Shown here in pieces: positions 27,918-39,500 of a stretch of 64,000 nt of DNA. Under the pieces are notes generated by a model. That model was not told the DNA's origin. It saw only the letters and a program-made list of their open reading frames with translations, and did no database searches. Made by a program: the position numbers and the translations under genes. Source of the stretch: Cryomorphaceae bacterium BACL11 MAG-121001-bin54 (lineage in GTDB: Bacteria > Bacteroidota > Bacteroidia > Flavobacteriales > BACL11); NCBI GenBank assembly GCA_905182255.1, contig CAJJAH010000004.1, forward strand, positions 1 to 64,000, in the 5' to 3' direction. The stretch's first letter is position 1. Every line of letters starts with the position of its first letter.

Positions 27918-28613
27918 TTAAATAATTTCTATCTCAAATAACTCAATCAAATGGGTTTTAAGTTTGTTTCTTACTTCATTCATATTAATTTCCCTTCCTA
28001 ATTCATTTTGAAGGGAAGTTACATTTTTATCTGTAATACCACATGGAATAATATTCCCAAAATAAGATAAGTCAGAATTTACATTAAAAGCAAAGCCGTG
28101 CATGGTAACCCAGCGACTACTTTTAACACCTAAGGCACAGATTTTTCTTGCCTTTGACGTACCAACATCAAACCACACTCCTGTTTCCCCGTCAGAGCGC
28201 TCAGATTCTAATCCGTACTCTCTCAAAGTAAGAATTACCGCCTCTTCCAAAAAGCGTAAATATTTATGAATGTCAGTAAAAAAATTATCCAAGTCTAAAA
28301 TAGGATAGCCTACAATTTGTCCCGGACCATGATAAGTTATATCACCTCCTCTATTTATTTTATGAAAGGTTGCCCCTCTACTTTTTAGATAATCATCATT
28401 TACCAAAAGATTTTTTTTATCTCCACTTTTGCCTAAAGTGTAAACATGTGGATGCTCACAAAAAATTAAATGATTTTTAGTGCTAACTGTTTTATTTTCT
28501 TTTCGGTTTGACGATTTTACTGATAAAATTTCTGCAAATAGTTCTTCTTGATAGTCCCAGCATTGCTTGTAATCAATCAGTCCTAAATCCTTAAATGATA
28601 CTTTCTTGTTCAT
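27918..28613 (-). CDS. lipB: Octanoyltransferase LipB
   Basis: Transfers octanoyl from ACP to lipoyl domains, the first step of lipoate attachment. The 231 residues include RGGDITYHGPGQIVGYPI, the lysine segment GVKSSRWVTMHGFAFNV and the CGI cysteine. Complete. Its start overlaps the stop of the isomerase gene by one base. Confidence 0.95.
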   Translation of the reverse strand: MNKKVSFKDLGLIDYKQCWDYQEELFAEILSVKSSNRKENKTVSTKNHLIFCEHPHVYTLGKSGDKKNLLVNDDYLKSRGATFHKINRGGDITYHGPGQIVGYPILDLDNFFTDIHKYLRFLEEAVILTLREYGLESERSDGETGVWFDVGTSKARKICALGVKSSRWVTMHGFAFNVNSDLSYFGNIIPCGITDKNVTSLQNELGREINMNEVRNKLKTHLIELFEIEII

Positions 28614-29604
28614 TATATTTTAGCAAGTTCCCCTTTTAGAAAGTCTATAACATCTATCTCAATAGCATCTACATTATTCATTTCTGAAAGATACCAGCTT
28701 GTCCAATCCCCCACACTAATATGATGCAGCGAATTTTCAATTAAAGAATCGCCTTTACTCCATATTTCAGTGATATTACTTGTGAACTTTGAAATCACCT
28801 TTTTATTAATATCCATTCTTATTTGGTTACGATCGTAATCACATTTATTACGGAAATAAACAACTGCTAAAGCATCAACATTGGTACGCCAACCCAATAA
28901 TTCATTATGATTCATTTCAGGAATAACATTGTGCCATCCAAGCATTTTACTATTTTCATTTAATTGCTGACGGAAACGAACAGCTACCCCTTCAAATCCC
29001 TTAGCTACATAAATAACTGGAGTTTGTTTGTACATTTTTTTTGCCAAATCCATTGCTTGCTTTTGGATATCAGCTTTTTCTTTGTCAATTAGATTAATTG
29101 CTTTTTCAAAGTCTGATTTAAAAAAATCGTCAATAATCCCATAATGATTTAACATAAAGAATAGTTCAGTAAATGCATAGCCAAACATAGCTCTTGGTGG
29201 TTGATTTCCTGGAATAATTATTTGGTTGTAATCGTTTTCTTCAGCAATAGTTTTTAATTTCCCACCAGAAGTAATTACTGCAATTTCTGCCCCTCTTGCT
29301 TGGCATTTTTCTAAAGCATAAAGAGTTTCCTCTGTATTTCCTGAGTATGAATTCGCAATAACAAGTGTATGCTCATTTACAAAATTAGGAATGCTGTAGT
29401 CTTTTGTTGCAGCAATAGGAATCTTTACTTTTGACGAAATAATATCACTTACAATTGTCCCTCCAATTCCAGAGCCTCCTAATCCACAAATCAAAATACT
29501 TCTAATTTCTTTAGTAGTAAGGAGTTAAAGTCTGTATTGCTTGCAATCTCAATTGCGTCTCGTAAATGATTGCTAAAATCATTGATATAATCGTTCATTT
29601 TCAT
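28613..29604 (-). CDS. Bifunctional phosphoglucose/phosphomannose isomerase, frameshifted near the 5' end
   Basis: SIS-domain isomerase linking fructose 6-phosphate with glucose and mannose 6-phosphates. The open part (to 29494) shows CGLGGSGIGG and SYSGNTEETLYALE, then the C-terminal NHNELLGW. The ATG at 29604 begins MKMNDYINDFSNHLRDAIEI but runs into a stop. Losing one base near 29510-29520 explains it, since the following frame reads KEIRSILICGLGGSG. I treat it as one gene of about 330 residues with a one-base deletion, perhaps a sequence error. Confidence 0.88.
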
Positions 29605-29687
29605 CTTAAATATTTTTATAATTTGATATTAAAATTGTGCTTGTTAAAAGAAGTCTAAAATACGAAATAATAGGATAATAGAATTCC

Positions 29688-29695
29688 TATCTTTG
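29688..29695 (+). promoter_or_regulatory. Candidate -7 element of lysS
   Basis: TATCTTTG matches TAnnTTTG and lies 15 bases before the lysS ATG. No TTG is found at the expected upstream distance. Confidence 0.45.
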
Positions 29696-29710
29696 CAAAA
29701 AATTTAACTG

Positions 29711-31232
<1,522 letters not shown>

Positions 31233-31254
31233 GAAAAAACTTACCTAAAGTAAA

Positions 31255-31581
31255 CTATCTTGCTAAAAGTTTTTTAGAAACTTTATATTTTGCGGAATAA
31301 AAAAGACCGGCTTGGCTAGTTTTAAGCGTCAAAAATTCCTTCTTGTACCACTTTGGGTCAGTTGCTTTCTTTTTGTGATCTTCATGTGATGAAGCTTCAA
31401 GTACTTCACTTTTAATCCAAGGCTCAATACTATAAATGCTTAGCCCAAAATGTTCAGCTCGTTGAAGAACAATTTCAAAATCTGTTTCAGAAAAAAATTG
31501 TATTCCATCTTTTCCAAACCCATCATTAAGGTTTTTTAAGCCTGTAAATATATGTTGTTCTAAAAATTTTTCTTGTTCCAT
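31255..31581 (-). CDS. Conserved hypothetical protein
   Basis: A 108-residue soluble protein starting MEQEKFLEQHIF at the ATG at 31581. An open extension to 31755 overlaps uvrC and is rejected. It is rich in Lys, Glu and aromatic residues, with no signal, membrane segment or motif that I know. It lies downstream of uvrC on the same strand. Confidence 0.6.
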   Translation of the reverse strand: MEQEKFLEQHIFTGLKNLNDGFGKDGIQFFSETDFEIVLQRAEHFGLSIYSIEPWIKSEVLEASSHEDHKKKATDPKWYKKEFLTLKTSQAGLFYSAKYKVSKKLLAR

Positions 31582-31717
31582 GTTTGTGTTTTTTCTAAAG
31601 ATTTGTATTTGAAATATAATTAACAAAAATAGGCTAAATTTCTTACAACCAAAACTAAAAAGTGTGGAGTAGAATATTGCTTTTTTGTTAAAATACGCAT
31701 ACTTCCAATTTTGCTTC

Positions 31718-33508
31718 TTATGATTTTCTAATCTTTTCTGTCTTACTCTTGCCAATCAGCTTTATCAATTCTTCATTTTTTGCTTCCATTACTTTTTTAA
31801 CCGAACCAAAATGAGTAATCAACATCTCTACTGTCTTTGATCCTATTCCTTCAATTTTATCTAGAGAGGTGCCAAGGCTATCTTTCCCCCTTTGTTTTCT
31901 ATGGTGGTTAATCCCAAATCGGTGGGCTTCATCACGTAATTGTTGTATAATTAGCTTCAAGCTTTCTGATCGTTTGTCCAAATATAATGGAACACTATCT
32001 CCTGGGAAATAAATTTCTTCCAAGCGTTTGGCAATACCAATAATGGCTATTTTTCCTCTGAGTTTTAATTTATCTAAACTTTTCACTGCCGAGCTCAATT
32101 GTCCTTTTCCTCCATCAACAACAATCAATTCGGGCAAAGGCTGCTCTTCATCCAATAGGCGTTTATATCTTCTATAAACGACCTCTTCCATACTGGCATA
32201 ATCATCAGGACCCACTACAGTTTTGATGTTAAAATGCCGATAATCTTTTTTGCTAGGCCTTGCATTTTTAAACACCACACAAGCCGCTACAGGGTAAGTA
32301 CCTTGTGTGTTGGAATTATCAAAACACTCAATATGTCTTGGGCGATTTATAAGTCGTAAATCTTTTTGCAATTGCTCCAAAATACGTTTATTATCTTGCT
32401 TTTCAAGGTTATTTATTTTTCGTTTTTGCAAATCTAATAGCATGTATTTTGCATTTCTCAAACTCAAATCAATTAGTTTCTTTTTGTCTCCAATTTTAGG
32501 AACGATAATGTTTAAATTTTTTAAAAAACCTTCCAGGTAATGAGAGCAGTAAATTGTACTTGAAGTACTCTTATGCCGCTCCCTAAGTTCTACTATTGCT
32601 AACTGCAATAATTCCTCCTCCGTTTCTTCTAATTTCTTATTTAACTCCAATGTATGTGCCTGTACAATTGCTCCGGAATTTATTTTCAGATAGTTAACAA
32701 AGGCAGTTGTTTCGTGGCTAAGTATAGTAAATACATCTACATTATTTATTTTAGGATTTACAATAGTTGATTTGGCTTGATAGTTGCTCAATAAGTCAAT
32801 TTTATCTTTAGTCGATTGAGCTTTTTCAAATTCCATTTTATTTGAAAAATCCAGCATTGAAGCTTCCAGATATTGTATTACTGATTTAATATCCCCCTTT
32901 ATTATCTGTTTAATATGTTCAATTCCTATCTGATATTCTTTAGCACTTTGTTTGTTTTCACAAGGCCCCAGGCAATTTCCAATATGATATTCCAAACACA
33001 CCTTTAGCTTTTCTTCTTTTATATTTCTCTCTGTTAAGTTTAGGCTGCAATTTCGCAACGGGTATAACTGATGAAAAAAATCCAAAAGTGTTTTTACTAA
33101 ACGAACAGACATGTAGGGTCCGTAGTAAGCCGACCCATCTTTTATTACATGTCTAGTTTGAAAAATTCTTGGGAATGGTTCGTTTTTTATACAAATCCAG
33201 GGGTATGTTTTCCCGTCCTTAAGAGCAACATTGTACCTGGGTTGATGTTTTTTTATAAGGTTGTTTTCTAAAAGTAGCGCATCCATTTCACTGCTTACTA
33301 CTAAGTACTTTATCTCTTCTATTTTGCTGACTAACACCCTTGTTTTTGCGTGCTCTTGTTTCTTAGTAAAATAGGAGGAAACCCTTTTTTTTAGGTTTTT
33401 AGCTTTACCTATATACAATAATTTGTCCTCTTTGTCGTAGTACTGATAAACCCCTGCTTTTTGGGGAATATTTTTTAACAGGACTTCTATATGTTTTGGT
33501 GCGGGCAT
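31718..33508 (-). CDS. uvrC: UvrABC excinuclease subunit C
   Basis: Makes both incisions in nucleotide excision repair. The 596 residues show the GIY-YIG nuclease (GVYQYYDKEDKLLYIGKAK, about 18-36), the cysteine region CLEYHIGNCLGPC, a UVR motif (about 205-240), the RNase H-like nuclease with ECFDNSNTQG and VDGGKGQL, and C-terminal helix-hairpin-helix repeats (LDKIEGIGSKTVE). Complete. A probable gene relic lies immediately upstream on the same strand. Confidence 0.96.
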   Translation of the reverse strand: MPAPKHIEVLLKNIPQKAGVYQYYDKEDKLLYIGKAKNLKKRVSSYFTKKQEHAKTRVLVSKIEEIKYLVVSSEMDALLLENNLIKKHQPRYNVALKDGKTYPWICIKNEPFPRIFQTRHVIKDGSAYYGPYMSVRLVKTLLDFFHQLYPLRNCSLNLTERNIKEEKLKVCLEYHIGNCLGPCENKQSAKEYQIGIEHIKQIIKGDIKSVIQYLEASMLDFSNKMEFEKAQSTKDKIDLLSNYQAKSTIVNPKINNVDVFTILSHETTAFVNYLKINSGAIVQAHTLELNKKLEETEEELLQLAIVELRERHKSTSSTIYCSHYLEGFLKNLNIIVPKIGDKKKLIDLSLRNAKYMLLDLQKRKINNLEKQDNKRILEQLQKDLRLINRPRHIECFDNSNTQGTYPVAACVVFKNARPSKKDYRHFNIKTVVGPDDYASMEEVVYRRYKRLLDEEQPLPELIVVDGGKGQLSSAVKSLDKLKLRGKIAIIGIAKRLEEIYFPGDSVPLYLDKRSESLKLIIQQLRDEAHRFGINHHRKQRGKDSLGTSLDKIEGIGSKTVEMLITHFGSVKKVMEAKNEELIKLIGKSKTEKIRKS

Positions 33509-33510
33509 TA

Positions 33511-33725
33511 TTATAGCAAAACAACAACTTTTTTATAAGAATCTCCATGCTTATCTTTTAAAAATACCCTAATTAAATTAATATACATATCATTTTGTAG
33601 CAGCATACCAATTTTTATATTTCTTCACAAACTGGTTTTTTTGGGTTATGTACACTTAAATTGTATTAGCCCTTTCCTACAATATATGTTAGGGATAAAA
33701 AGTAGTAAGCATTTTCTCATAGTCC
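33511..33725 (-). pseudogene. Possible relic of a small secreted protein gene
   Basis: In the 308-bp gap before asd, the minus strand ends two bases before uvrC with an in-frame tail VFLKDKHGDSYKKVVVLL and a stop, resembling the end of a T9SS sorting domain. About 200 bases upstream lies an ATG followed by MRKCLLLFIPNIYC, like a signal peptide. The two are joined by sequence with stops in every frame. This could be a shortened, decayed cargo gene. The evidence is suggestive only. Confidence 0.3.
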
Positions 33726-33735
33726 TTAAATATAG

Positions 33736-33743
33736 TATTTTTG
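33736..33743 (+). promoter_or_regulatory. Candidate -7 element of asd
   Basis: TATTTTTG matches TAnnTTTG, 73 bases before the asd ATG. If real, the transcript has a leader of roughly 65-70 bases. There is no clear TTG element. Confidence 0.35.
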
Positions 33744-33816
33744 ATGTTTAGAAAATAAATATGTAAAGTTCAGATTCTTGAAATTTCAATATTAATTTAA
33801 AAAATAAGACTCACAA

Positions 33817-34803
33817 ATGAAATTAGCATTAGTAGGTGCAACCGGTATGGTGGGTAGAGAAATTTTAGCCATTCTTGAAGAAAGAAACTTTCCAATAAGT
33901 GAGTTGAGCTTAGTTGCGTCCAAGAAATCTTATGGAAAAACTATTTCTTATTTAGGTCAAACAATAGCAGTTATCTCGCTTTACGATTTGTTACACAAAG
34001 AGGTGGATTTAGCTTTATTTTCAGCTGGAGGTAAAGTTTCTGAAATATGGGCGCCTCAATTAGTTGCTAAAGGCTGTAGGGTAATTGATAATTCTTCTTT
34101 TTGGAGGATGAATAAAAAGTACAAGTTAATTGTTCCTGAGATAAATGGCAATAAGCTTACTGAAAATGACATGATTATTTCAAATCCGAACTGTTCCACA
34201 ATACAATTGGTTATGGCGCTAGCTCCATTACATCAAAAATTTAAAGTAAAGCGAGTAGTAGTTTCAACTTATCAATCCATTACTGGTTCAGGAGTAGAAG
34301 CAGTTAAGCAATTGGAAAACGAAGAAAGAGGAATTTTAGGAGAGATGACTTATCCTCATTCTATTTATCAGAATGTAATACCCCATTGCGATATGTTTGA
34401 AGAAAATGGATACACTAAGGAGGAAATGAAACTAACTAACGAAACTAAGAAGATATTAGACAAAGCCATTGACGTTACGGCTACAGCAGTTAGAGTTCCT
34501 GTTGTTGGAGGGCACTCAGAAAGTGTAAATGTAATGTTTGAAAATGATTTTAGTTTGGATGAAGTTAGTTTAGCCTTAAGTGAAATGAATGGAATTGAGC
34601 TAGTTGACAATATTTTAGAGAATAAGTATCCAATGCCTATAACAGCCTATAAAAAAGATTCAGTTTTTGTTGGAAGAATACGAAGAGATTTCACACAAAA
34701 AAACACATTAAACATGTGGGTGGTAGCCGATAATCTTAGAAAGGGAGCAGCACTTAATACAGTTCAAATTGCAGAACATTTAGTGATGAAAAAATACGTA
34801 TAA
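33817..34803 (+). CDS. asd: Aspartate-semialdehyde dehydrogenase
   Basis: Reduces aspartyl phosphate to the semialdehyde for lysine, diaminopimelate, threonine and methionine synthesis. The 328 residues show the NADP loop GATGMVGREIL (7-17), the catalytic cysteine in SNPNCSTIQ (about residue 126) and RVPVVGGHSESVNV with the active-site histidine. Complete. Its TAA is followed directly by the ATG of the next gene. Confidence 0.96.
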   Translation: MKLALVGATGMVGREILAILEERNFPISELSLVASKKSYGKTISYLGQTIAVISLYDLLHKEVDLALFSAGGKVSEIWAPQLVAKGCRVIDNSSFWRMNKKYKLIVPEINGNKLTENDMIISNPNCSTIQLVMALAPLHQKFKVKRVVVSTYQSITGSGVEAVKQLENEERGILGEMTYPHSIYQNVIPHCDMFEENGYTKEEMKLTNETKKILDKAIDVTATAVRVPVVGGHSESVNVMFENDFSLDEVSLALSEMNGIELVDNILENKYPMPITAYKKDSVFVGRIRRDFTQKNTLNMWVVADNLRKGAALNTVQIAEHLVMKKYV

Positions 34804-35583
34804 ATGATTATTAGTCATAAGTATAAATTTCTGTTTATTGGCCTGCCTTTTTCAGCTTCTTCTGCAATTTCAAAAGAATTACACTTAAATTATAATGGAG
34901 AGCCTTTCCTGAGAAAACACTCTATGTATTATGAGTTTAAAAATTTAGCAACTCAAGACGAATTAAATTATTTTGTATTTGCAGTGCTCAGAAACCCTAT
35001 GGAAATTGCTGTTACAGTTTATGAAAAAATGAAGGCAAATGCAAAAGGAAATTTCACAAACCCTGAATTATTTTCAGAAAATGGAGGCTATATAACTAAA
35101 AAACAAAGAAATAAATTTAACTTCATAAAGGATAATAACTCCACATTTCAAGAATATTTTATAAAATTTCATCAAAAGCCATACGACAACCTATCTAGCT
35201 TAACAATAAAAAATTGTGATTTTGTAATTAAGCATGAGACTATTGCTAAGGATTATCAATTAGCACTTAGAAAAGCAGGGGTGAGCAACCCAAAGCCACT
35301 TCCTGTAGCAAATAAAACAGTAGGTAAAAAGAATGACTTACTTGAGTATTACACTAACGATATCAAGGAAATATCAATTGCTGTTTTTGGACCATTTTTA
35401 GAAAAATACAATTATTCATTTCCGAAGGAATGGGGCGAGGTAAAAATACCCTTAAAAAGTAAATTTGAATTTTTAATATTAGGGGTTTTAAGAAAATTGA
35501 GTCAAAAATATTTTAAAAATCATACGAATAAAATAGAATTAGAAGGAACTATTTATGGTGATATGCAAAGGGATAAGAATTAA
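34804..35583 (+). CDS. Sulfotransferase-family-like protein
   Basis: A 259-residue protein whose N-terminal FLFIGLPFSASSAISKEL matches the position and form of a sulfotransferase PAPS 5'-phosphosulfate loop. FAVLRNPMEIAVTVYEKM (about 58-75) resembles the 3'-phosphate-binding RNP segment. No signal peptide. It begins directly after the asd stop and overlaps lspA by 4 bases at its end. The loop lacks the usual lysine-threonine, so activity is uncertain and the acceptor is unknown. Confidence 0.6.
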   Translation: MIISHKYKFLFIGLPFSASSAISKELHLNYNGEPFLRKHSMYYEFKNLATQDELNYFVFAVLRNPMEIAVTVYEKMKANAKGNFTNPELFSENGGYITKKQRNKFNFIKDNNSTFQEYFIKFHQKPYDNLSSLTIKNCDFVIKHETIAKDYQLALRKAGVSNPKPLPVANKTVGKKNDLLEYYTNDIKEISIAVFGPFLEKYNYSFPKEWGEVKIPLKSKFEFLILGVLRKLSQKYFKNHTNKIELEGTIYGDMQRDKN

Positions 35584-36167
35584 TTAAATTCTTTTCTGTA
35601 AAAAAGAAAAATCATAAATATACCTACTGATATTCCAGCATCAGCAATATTAAATACTGGACGAAAGAAGATGAAATGTTCGCCACCCCAGATTGGCAGC
35701 CAACCAGGAAAATGACTATTCATTAATGGAAAGTAGAACATATCAACTACTCTCCCATGAAGAAAAGATGAATACCCCCCCCCTTCAGGCATAAAGCTTG
35801 CGATATTATTGTAACTTTCATTAAATATAATTCCATAGAAGGAACTGTCAATAATATTACCAATTGCACCCCCGATAATTAAACCTAGAGCAATTAAAGC
35901 TCCGTCAGAAATTTTTTTCTTAGTTAAATTAAATAGATATATTATTCCTACTCCAACAACAATTATCCTAAATAGAGAGAGTATTTTTTTACCAGTATAT
36001 CCGCCAAGCTCTATTCCAAAAGCCATGCCATTATTTTCTGTAAAGTGAATTATAAACCAGTCAAAAATTTCATACTCTTCTCCTAGAACAAAACTAGTTT
36101 TAATCCATATTTTTAGAGTTTGGTCAAGTAATAGTAGAATAAAAGATGTGAAAAATATTTTTTTCAA
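35580..36167 (-). CDS. lspA: Lipoprotein signal peptidase
   Basis: Inner-membrane aspartyl protease that removes signal peptides from prolipoproteins. The 195 residues have four hydrophobic segments and the motifs ENNGMAFG, GGAIGNIID, GRVVDMFYF and FNIADAGI, which hold the catalytic aspartates. It has an insertion of about 25 residues between NIID and GRVVD. Last gene of the ileS-dksA-lspA run. Confidence 0.95.
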   Translation of the reverse strand: MKKIFFTSFILLLLDQTLKIWIKTSFVLGEEYEIFDWFIIHFTENNGMAFGIELGGYTGKKILSLFRIIVVGVGIIYLFNLTKKKISDGALIALGLIIGGAIGNIIDSSFYGIIFNESYNNIASFMPEGGGYSSFLHGRVVDMFYFPLMNSHFPGWLPIWGGEHFIFFRPVFNIADAGISVGIFMIFLFYRKEFN

Positions 36168-36173
36168 AGTAAC

Positions 36174-36548
36174 TTATTGAGCGTTTTTAGCCTCAATACT
36201 GAGCGTTGCATGGGGCACAAGTTTTAACCTCTCTTTCGCTATTAATTTTCCTGTAACCCTACATATTCCGTAAGTTTTATTCTCAATACGAATTAATGCA
36301 TTGTTTAGGCTTCTAATAAATTTTGCCTGTCTTTCAGCTAGTTTAATGTTTTCTTCTTTTGAAAGAGTAGACGACCCTTCTTCAAATTGCTTAAAAGTAG
36401 GAGAAGTATCTTCTGTTCCGTTGTCAGAATCATTAGCAGTGGCAGCCCTTAGTACATCTAAATCGTCTTGAGCACTCACAATTTTATCTAGAATTAATTT
36501 TCTAAATTCTGTAAGTTCATCTTTTGTATATGTAGTTTTTTCAGCCAT
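36174..36548 (-). CDS. DksA/TraR-family protein lacking most zinc ligands
   Basis: A 124-residue transcription-factor-like protein with an acidic, helical N-terminal part and a C-terminal YGICRVTGKLIAKERLKLVP followed by HATLSIEA. Aligned with E. coli DksA, only the first of four zinc cysteines is kept; the others are Thr, Ser and Ala. I recall this form from other Bacteroidota. It lies between ileS and lspA. RNA-polymerase binding is inferred. Confidence 0.85.
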   Translation of the reverse strand: MAEKTTYTKDELTEFRKLILDKIVSAQDDLDVLRAATANDSDNGTEDTSPTFKQFEEGSSTLSKEENIKLAERQAKFIRSLNNALIRIENKTYGICRVTGKLIAKERLKLVPHATLSIEAKNAQ

Positions 36549-36552
36549 ATTT

Positions 36553-39500
36553 TTAATGTTTTTTAATACTCACTTTTGCAGTAATGCCCTCTACTAATTC
36601 AAGATCATTAGTTTCGCTTTCAATATTATTTGAGAATTCTAGTTTATCTGCTAAAGTTTCATCACAAATATAAGAGAAATTATTTTGAATAGCAGATTTT
36701 AGTTGTTCATTATTTTCAACTAAGATGCTAACCTTATCAGTAACTTCAAAACCATTATCTTTCCTTAGATTCTGAATTCTGTTAATGAACTCTCTTGCTA
36801 ATCCCTCCTCTTTTAATTCAGCTGATATTGTAATATCTAATGCAACAGTTACCCCATCATTATTAGCTACAATGCAGCCAGGAATATCAGCAGAACTTAT
36901 TTCAACATCTGTTAAGTCAATGGATATGGCGTCATTAATTTTATAAATACCTTCAATTTCTATTTGTTTAATATTAGTGGAAGTAAACTGTGTAATAGCT
37001 TCAGAAATCAGCTTCATATCTTTACCAAACTTTGGCCCAAGAGTTTTAAAATTTGGTTTTATTTTCTTAGTTAACACATCAGAATTTTCTGTTAAGTAAG
37101 CAATTTCTTTAACATTAATTTCACTTAATACAATTCTAGAAACATCTTCAATATCTCTTTGCATTTTTGGATTTAGAACAGGAATCATTATTTTTTGTAA
37201 AGGCTGCCGTACTCTAATCATTTCTTTTTTTCTTAATGACAAGGCAAGTGAAGTAATATTCTGAGCTAAATGCATCTTTCTTTCTAAGTCAACATCTATA
37301 TTATTATTATCAGCTTTTGGGAAGTTTGCCAGATGAACTGATGTTATGGAATGCTTTTTGCTAATTGTATTTAGGTCTTGAAATAAACGATCCATAAAAA
37401 ATGGAGCAATAGGAGCTGAGATTATTGAAATCTTCTCTAAGCATTCAAATAGTGTTTGGTAAGCAGAAATTTTATCAGTATTATACTCTCCTTTCCAGAA
37501 TCTTCTTCTGCTTAAACGAACATGCCAATTGCTTAGTTTGTCCATTACAAATTCCTGAATTAAACGTGCAACCTTAGTAGGCTCATAGTCTTCATAATTT
37601 CCTTCAACTTGTTTAACTAAAGTATTTAGTTCTGATAGAATCCATCTGTCAATTTCACTTCTATTTACAACTAAAACCTCATTCTCGGAATAGTTGAATC
37701 CGTCAATGTTGGCATAAAGTGCAAAGAAAGAATAGGTATTATAAAGAGTGCCAAAGAACTTTCTTTGAACTTCCTGTATTCCACTTTCATCAAACTTTAA
37801 GTTGTCCCATGGCTGTGCATTTGATATCATATACCATCTTGTAGCATCAGCACCGTATATATCAATAGTCTTGAAAGGATCTGTAGCATTTCCTAATCTT
37901 TTAGACATTTTATTTCCATTTTTATCTAAAACCAATCCATTGGATATAACATTTTTATAAGCTACAGAATCGAACAGCATAGTTGAAATTGCGTGCAAGG
38001 TAAAGAACCACCCTCTTGTTTGATCAACTCCTTCCGCAATAAAATCAGCAGGATAATTTTCTTCAAATGACTCCTTATTTTCGAAAGGATAATGCAGCTG
38101 AGCGTAAGGCATTGATCCTGAGTCAAACCAGACGTCAATTAAATCTAATTCTCTTTTCATTGGTTTTCCATCATTGGAAATAAGAATAATATTATCAACA
38201 TACGGCCTGTGTAGGTCAAAAGTTGTGTAGTTTTCTGATGACATATCTCCAACAACAAAGTCTGCCAAAGGATTCAAATCCATAAATCCAGCAGCAATTG
38301 ATTTTTCAATTTCAGATTTCAATTCTTCAATCGAACTAATACAGATTTCTGTTTCTCCATCTTCAGTACGCCAGATAGGAATTGGGATTCCCCAAAAACG
38401 CGAGCGAGATAAATTCCAGTCTACCAAATTCTCTAACCACTTTCCAAAACGGCCTTCCCCAGTTGATTTTGGTTTCCAGTTAATGGTTTTATTAAGCTCT
38501 AACATTCTATCTTTATAGTCAGTTGTTTTAATAAACCAACTATCCATAGGGTAATAAAGTATTGGTTTGTCAGTACGCCAACAATGTGGGTAAGAGTGTT
38601 CATATTTCTCCGCCTTAAAACAAAGGTTTTCTTCCTTTAGTTTTATAACTATTTGTACATCAGCAGAAAGTTTTGGTTTTTCATCTTCATCAGTATAATA
38701 CTCATCTTTCACATATATTCCCGCAAAATCAGTTACGGAATCAACAAACTTACCCTGTTTATTAACTAGTGTTAAGCTTCCAATTCCGTTTTGTTTACAA
38801 ACTCTATTGTCGTCAGCTCCAAAACTTGGTGCTAAGTGCACAATTCCAGTACCATCATCTGTAGTAACAAAATCTGCTAAAATAATTGTAAAGGCATCAC
38901 CATCTTCTGGCTGAGCATAAGGTAATAGTTGTTCGTATCGTAAACCAGCCAACTTATCTCCTTTTAATTCAGCTATAATATTAAATGGTAAATTTTTACC
39001 TCCAACAGTATAATCAGCAAACTTCAATCCATTATTTTCTGGTTTAAAATAGTTGGCAAATAACTTCTTTGCCACAATAACTGTAATCGCCTTTCCTGTA
39101 TATTGATTTAAGGTTTCTACTAATAAATAATCAATTTTTTTACCAACTGCTAGTGCTGTATTAGAGGGCAATGTCCAAGGGGTAGTTGTCCATGCTAAAC
39201 AATAGATATCATTTTTAGTTTTACTTAAAATAAAATCAGATTTATCATTTTTTATGACTTTGAATTGAGCGATCGCTGAGGTGTCCTTTACATTGCGATA
39301 ACAGCCCGGTTGATTTAGTTCGTGCGTACTTAATCCGGTACCTGCTTTAGGAGAAAAAGGCTGAACCGTATGACCCTTGTAAAGCAATCCTTTTTTATGC
39401 ATTTGACCTAATAACCACCAAACGCTTTCAATATATTTGTTGTCATAAGTAACATAAGGATTTTTCATATCTACCCAATATCCCATTTCTTCAGTGATAT

